Below are positions 27,948 through 30,798 of a stretch of DNA of 30,798 nucleotides, piece after piece (positions within the stretch are counted from its first letter, which is position 1; every line of letters starts with the position of its first letter). The notes under the pieces were generated by a model that saw nothing but the letters and a program-made list of their open reading frames with translations, was not told where the DNA came from and ran no database searches. Where the stretch lies: positions 1 to 30,798 of the IMG/VR virus record IMGVR_UViG_3300042455_002391; one strand, written 5' to 3'. Made by a program: the position numbers and the translations under genes. This stretch comes from a virus.

Positions 27948-30798
27948 CCCACGGGCTTTGTTCTGCGGAGGTGATGGTAAAGCGGATCTTGACTGCTTCT
28001 CCGCCAAGTTGGCACATTATTTTTCTAAGTTGCTGTGTCCCTGTGCTGTAAAGGTCATCTATAGTGCGCGTGACGCTAAAACCGGATTTGTTGACTAGCT
28101 CAATATCCACCCAGGCTCTGCTGTTTTTGATCGTGGAAAACAGCAGGCCGGTAAATTGTTTGAAACTCGAAAGCCTACCCAGGTCAATAAAGCCCGTTTC
28201 GATTACTGCCTGATAGGCTTGATAATATCTAAAACCTCCTCGGTCAACGTAGCCATATCCGGCATATTGAACCGGAATCGGGTCAATGATGGCGTGCGGA
28301 GTGTAAGCAGAGCTAGAGCTAAGCTCATCTCCGCTGTCATTTTGTTGGCGCGAGTCCATGAAAAACAAGTTTCCGTCCTCATCGCAAAAAACAGTTTCAG
28401 GGCGCTCCGCCTCCATCTTTGCCACGCAAAAGACTTTAGGGTATGTGAACTCACCGACGACTCCATTGTTTTGGAAGTCAAAAGCAAAGCTCGTAAGTGT
28501 GTTGTCTTGTCCAGGGAACGAATACCAGTAAAGCTCAGAGCGAAGGTCAATATATGTGTTCACACGGTCAGGCTGCTGGCCGATGCGGTCAATGTTGGCG
28601 ATGTCGAGGATGTACTCAATGGCGTCTTTGGTGCTGGCGGCAATGTTGCGGCGTCCATAGCGAGCGCCACTAAACTCGTAGATTTGCAGGTCGGAGCCCA
28701 AAAAGAAGATTTTAGAGTTTTCGTAGTCTGTAATGCAGGCTGGGTTCAGCGCACCTACCGTAACCTGTGGGATGTGCTTGTCTGCTGTCGGATCGGAAGG
28801 GTTGAGCAAAATGACGCCGTTGTTGGTGTGTACATGCAATCGGTAGTCATCCGTATAAAGCGCCGTCACTCGCAGGCGACTGGTTTGCCGGGCGAGGCTG
28901 ACAAGCTCTGGTTCCTGCGAATATGCGCCTTCTGGGCAAATCTCATCGTCAGTCGCAGTCTTGGAGACATAAAGCAGGTCGGGATTATCAAGACCGCCAC
29001 CGAACCAAGTCTGTCCGCCCACCATGACGACATCCTTGTATGGCAAAGGCCGGTTTTGGTCAACTGACATAGCGGAACCGATTTCTGTATTCGTGCCGAC
29101 CTGCAATGTCTTTGTGCCAGACGTATTCGCCACCTCGCCTACAAATGACCACACGGCAGCCGTGCCCTCTCCAAACTGGAAGTACACCCGGATCAAATCA
29201 AACCGCCCGCCCTCTGCCGCCGGGTCTGGCGTGATGGTGACAAGGATGTCTGAGCGGGTGGACTCGTCCAGTATAATCGTGTTGGAGATGTCTGAGGAGA
29301 TGCCCTCGTAGCCAAGCCGCTCCGTGCCGCTATCGAAGTAGCGCAGATACACCGTGCAGGTCTGCGAAGTCAGCCCCTCCGAAGTGCCCGCCCCCAGGCC
29401 GCCCGACAAGAAGGCCGGGCCGTAGCTGCCCGTGTCGCTTGTGGCATCGGCGGCGGACTTGGCGGCCTCCAGAATGCCCACAACGCGGGTATCGGCGTTG
29501 ACGTAGGCAACCACGGCGTCGGTGGAGTTGATGGGCGCGGTGCTGCCCGTGATGATGGTGTAGAGGTACGGGTTGCTGGTCGTGCCTGTGCCGGAAAGCG
29601 TGGAGCTAATCGAGGTCGCGTAGGCCGACTGCTGGATGGCGACTTGGATACGGTTGTTGCCGCCGGAGCCGGGGAAGTTCGTGGCATTTGCCGTGAACGT
29701 GAGCGTGGCCGTGCCAGCCCTGACCGCCGTTCCTGTGGGCACAATGTTTTGCGTGCCACTGCCAGCCGTCGTGAGATTGATCGCCGCACCGCCAGCCGAG
29801 GCCGCCAGCTTGAAGAAAAAGACGTTCGTGGACACGTCCCGCATGTAGTATGTCGTGGCGACGAGAAGCGGGCTTGGCAGCGTGCCCGAAGTTGTGAGCG
29901 TGACGGCCTGGGCGTCGCTGTAGCCGTGGCCGAAAAGCTGGTAAAGCACCACGCCAGAGCCCGCCGTCGTGATGTCGATGGCCGCCCCGCCAGCCGTGGC
30001 GGCTAGGCTTGTCGTCGTGCCGGAAACGGACTTGCAGTAGTAGAGCGTGTTATTGGTGAGGCCGCCGGGGGCCGAGGTCGCCACCAGCAGGACGGCCATG
30101 CCCTCCGTGGGCAGGAAGCCCGACACAGCCAGCGTATTAGCCGAGGCCGAGACAACGCACGTTGCTGACGCTGAGTAGCTGTAAACGTAATCCGTCGCCA
30201 CCACGGGCAGGAACATGAAGGCCGCCGAGCCAGCCGAGCCCGGCAAGGCCCATCTGGCCTGCACATTGCTGGTGCCCGCAGGCGTGGCCCGGCTGATGAC
30301 CGGCGTGGCGGGCTGGGCATTGCTGCCTGCCGAGCGCCACTTGCCCGGCGTGGCCGTGCGGCCTAGCTGGAAGATGCCGGGCGTGTCTGTGCTGGCGTTG
30401 TTGCTCAGCATAAGCTGGGTGGCCGTGCGCTTGCCATACCAGCGGGCGTTGGCGTCAAAGCCTACGGCCAATACTTCCCAGGTGGGCGTGCCTGCGGAGA
30501 AATCGTAGTCGCCGGAGGTGAAACTGCCGTCATCGCCGCCATAAAAGAGGCCGCGTGCCTTGCTCTGGGTGAGGTCGTAGAAGAGGATAAAGTTCTTGCC
30601 CTGGCGATAGACGCGCACCAGCACTGTCTTATTGGCCGTCCTGGCCGCCCCGTCCACGCCCACGCCGGACGGGTAGCCAGTGAAGGGCAGGCTGCGGATC
30701 TTGGTGGCGGCGGTTTCGCTGGAGAACGTGGCCCAGAGTCGGGTGTACTTGGGAATGCCTTTTATTGCGCCAGTTGGCCGCAAAAGAGTATTGATGGC
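27901..30798 (-). CDS. Tail nozzle-like beta-propeller structural protein, 5' end beyond the window
   Basis: The frame is open to the right edge (965 codons visible), so the N-terminus is missing. The C-terminal 450 residues (VMVGGQTWFGGGLDNPDLLY, VTALYTDDYRLHVHTNNGVI, KIFFLGSDLQIYEFSGARYG, FDFQNNGVVGEFTY) show the repeated beta strands of tail-hub or nozzle proteins like podovirus gp12/gp10-type head-tail stabilisation proteins. Near the visible N-terminus, two Gly/Ala/Thr-rich repeat units (SATAGGAAIDITTAGSG-type) are inserted. No catalytic motif. It converges on the plus-strand operon with a 47-bp overlap. Tail-component identity is likely; the exact position in the tail is inferred. Confidence 0.75.
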   Translation of the reverse strand, partial: AINTLLRPTGAIKGIPKYTRLWATFSSETAATKIRSLPFTGYPSGVGVDGAARTANKTVLVRVYRQGKNFILFYDLTQSKARGLFYGGDDGSFTSGDYDFSAGTPTWEVLAVGFDANARWYGKRTATQLMLSNNASTDTPGIFQLGRTATPGKWRSAGSNAQPATPVISRATPAGTSNVQARWALPGSAGSAAFMFLPVVATDYVYSYSASATCVVSASANTLAVSGFLPTEGMAVLLVATSAPGGLTNNTLYYCKSVSGTTTSLAATAGGAAIDITTAGSGVVLYQLFGHGYSDAQAVTLTTSGTLPSPLLVATTYYMRDVSTNVFFFKLAASAGGAAINLTTAGSGTQNIVPTGTAVRAGTATLTFTANATNFPGSGGNNRIQVAIQQSAYATSISSTLSGTGTTSNPYLYTIITGSTAPINSTDAVVAYVNADTRVVGILEAAKSAADATSDTGSYGPAFLSGGLGAGTSEGLTSQTCTVYLRYFDSGTERLGYEGISSDISNTIILDESTRSDILVTITPDPAAEGGRFDLIRVYFQFGEGTAAVWSFVGEVANTSGTKTLQVGTNTEIGSAMSVDQNRPLPYKDVVMVGGQTWFGGGLDNPDLLYVSKTATDDEICPEGAYSQEPELVSLARQTSRLRVTALYTDDYRLHVHTNNGVILLNPSDPTADKHIPQVTVGALNPACITDYENSKIFFLGSDLQIYEFSGARYGRRNIAASTKDAIEYILDIANIDRIGQQPDRVNTYIDLRSELYWYSFPGQDNTLTSFAFDFQNNGVVGEFTYPKVFCVAKMEAERPETVFCDEDGNLFFMDSRQQNDSGDELSSSSAYTPHAIIDPIPVQYAGYGYVDRGGFRYYQAYQAVIETGFIDLGRLSSFKQFTGLLFSTIKNSRAWVDIELVNKSGFSVTRTIDDLYSTGTQQLRKIMCQLGGEAVKIRFTITSAEQSPWVIRNLSLLYRSAGQL
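29749..30144 (-). repeat. Two repeated units within the nozzle-like protein
   Basis: Counting from the TTG at 30783, residues about 214-279 and 286-345 each contain a TLYY/TYYM-(5-9)-LAATAGGAAIDITTAGSG type block (first AATAGGAAIDITTAGSG, then AASAGGAAINLTTAGSG). Such blocks are frequent in phage tail proteins and probably decorate the exposed surface. Confidence 0.8.

Overview
The window is part of a GC-rich, tailed double-stranded DNA phage genome (or a phage-derived contig), most likely a podovirus. It holds a large and a small terminase subunit, a DnaB-type helicase, SSB, a RusA-like resolvase, a UvrD-like helicase, a Rad50/SMC-like ATPase, a tail-nozzle-like beta-propeller protein and four HNH endonucleases. 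Genes are densely packed, with many 1-, 4- or 8-bp start/stop overlaps. Both edges cut through minus-strand genes, and portal, major capsid, lysin and integrase are not present, so the genome continues on both sides. The host cannot be fixed. Nearly all starts lack a Shine-Dalgarno and often carry an ACC/CCC tract. Together with a GKKGG-type 45-aa protein, DPxNL RusA, DUF3310 and integron-like sites, this fits a non-enteric host, perhaps Verrucomicrobia or Planctomycetes. That is a weak inference.

Layout. (1) Positions 10924 to 1, minus strand, packaging and virion genes: TerS; a small accessory operon with its own promoter and terminator (DUF2158-like, HTH, HNH, lipoprotein); an unknown 279-aa protein; DUF3310; TerL with an unusual second nuclease-like domain; three Ala-rich proteins; an HNH homing endonuclease; and a long Ala/Lys/Glu-rich protein running off the edge. 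(2) 11072-12964, plus strand: six small genes joined mostly by 4-bp overlaps, including two tiny membrane proteins and an AT-hook protein with two ribbon-helix-helix-like units. (3) 21067 to 12927, minus strand, DNA metabolism: an OB-fold-like protein, two HTH proteins, small proteins, a Rad50-like ATPase, a NUMOD4-HNH homing endonuclease overlapping a 45-aa gene, a UvrD-like helicase, an exported protein, SSB, a KH-domain protein and a SWIM zinc-finger protein. (4) 21162-27947, plus strand: RusA, small Zn/HNH/HTH proteins, then DUF1376 and DnaB replication genes behind a strong RNA hairpin, then small genes. (5) 30798 to 27901, minus strand: nozzle-like protein.

The most unusual signal is at about 26433-27423. 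Three small ORFs, including a DUF4326 gene, each start inside an attC-like palindromic site and stop beside the next one, like integron gene cassettes placed inside the phage operon. A fourth attC-like site (14758-14822) abuts the stop codon of the UvrD-like helicase. Other notable signals are a TerL with two RNase H-like nuclease triads, an RBS-sequestering hairpin with a UUCG tetraloop before the replication genes, a recurrent AGACATCCGACACC leader before start codons on both strands, and a promoter that would make a nearly leaderless mRNA.
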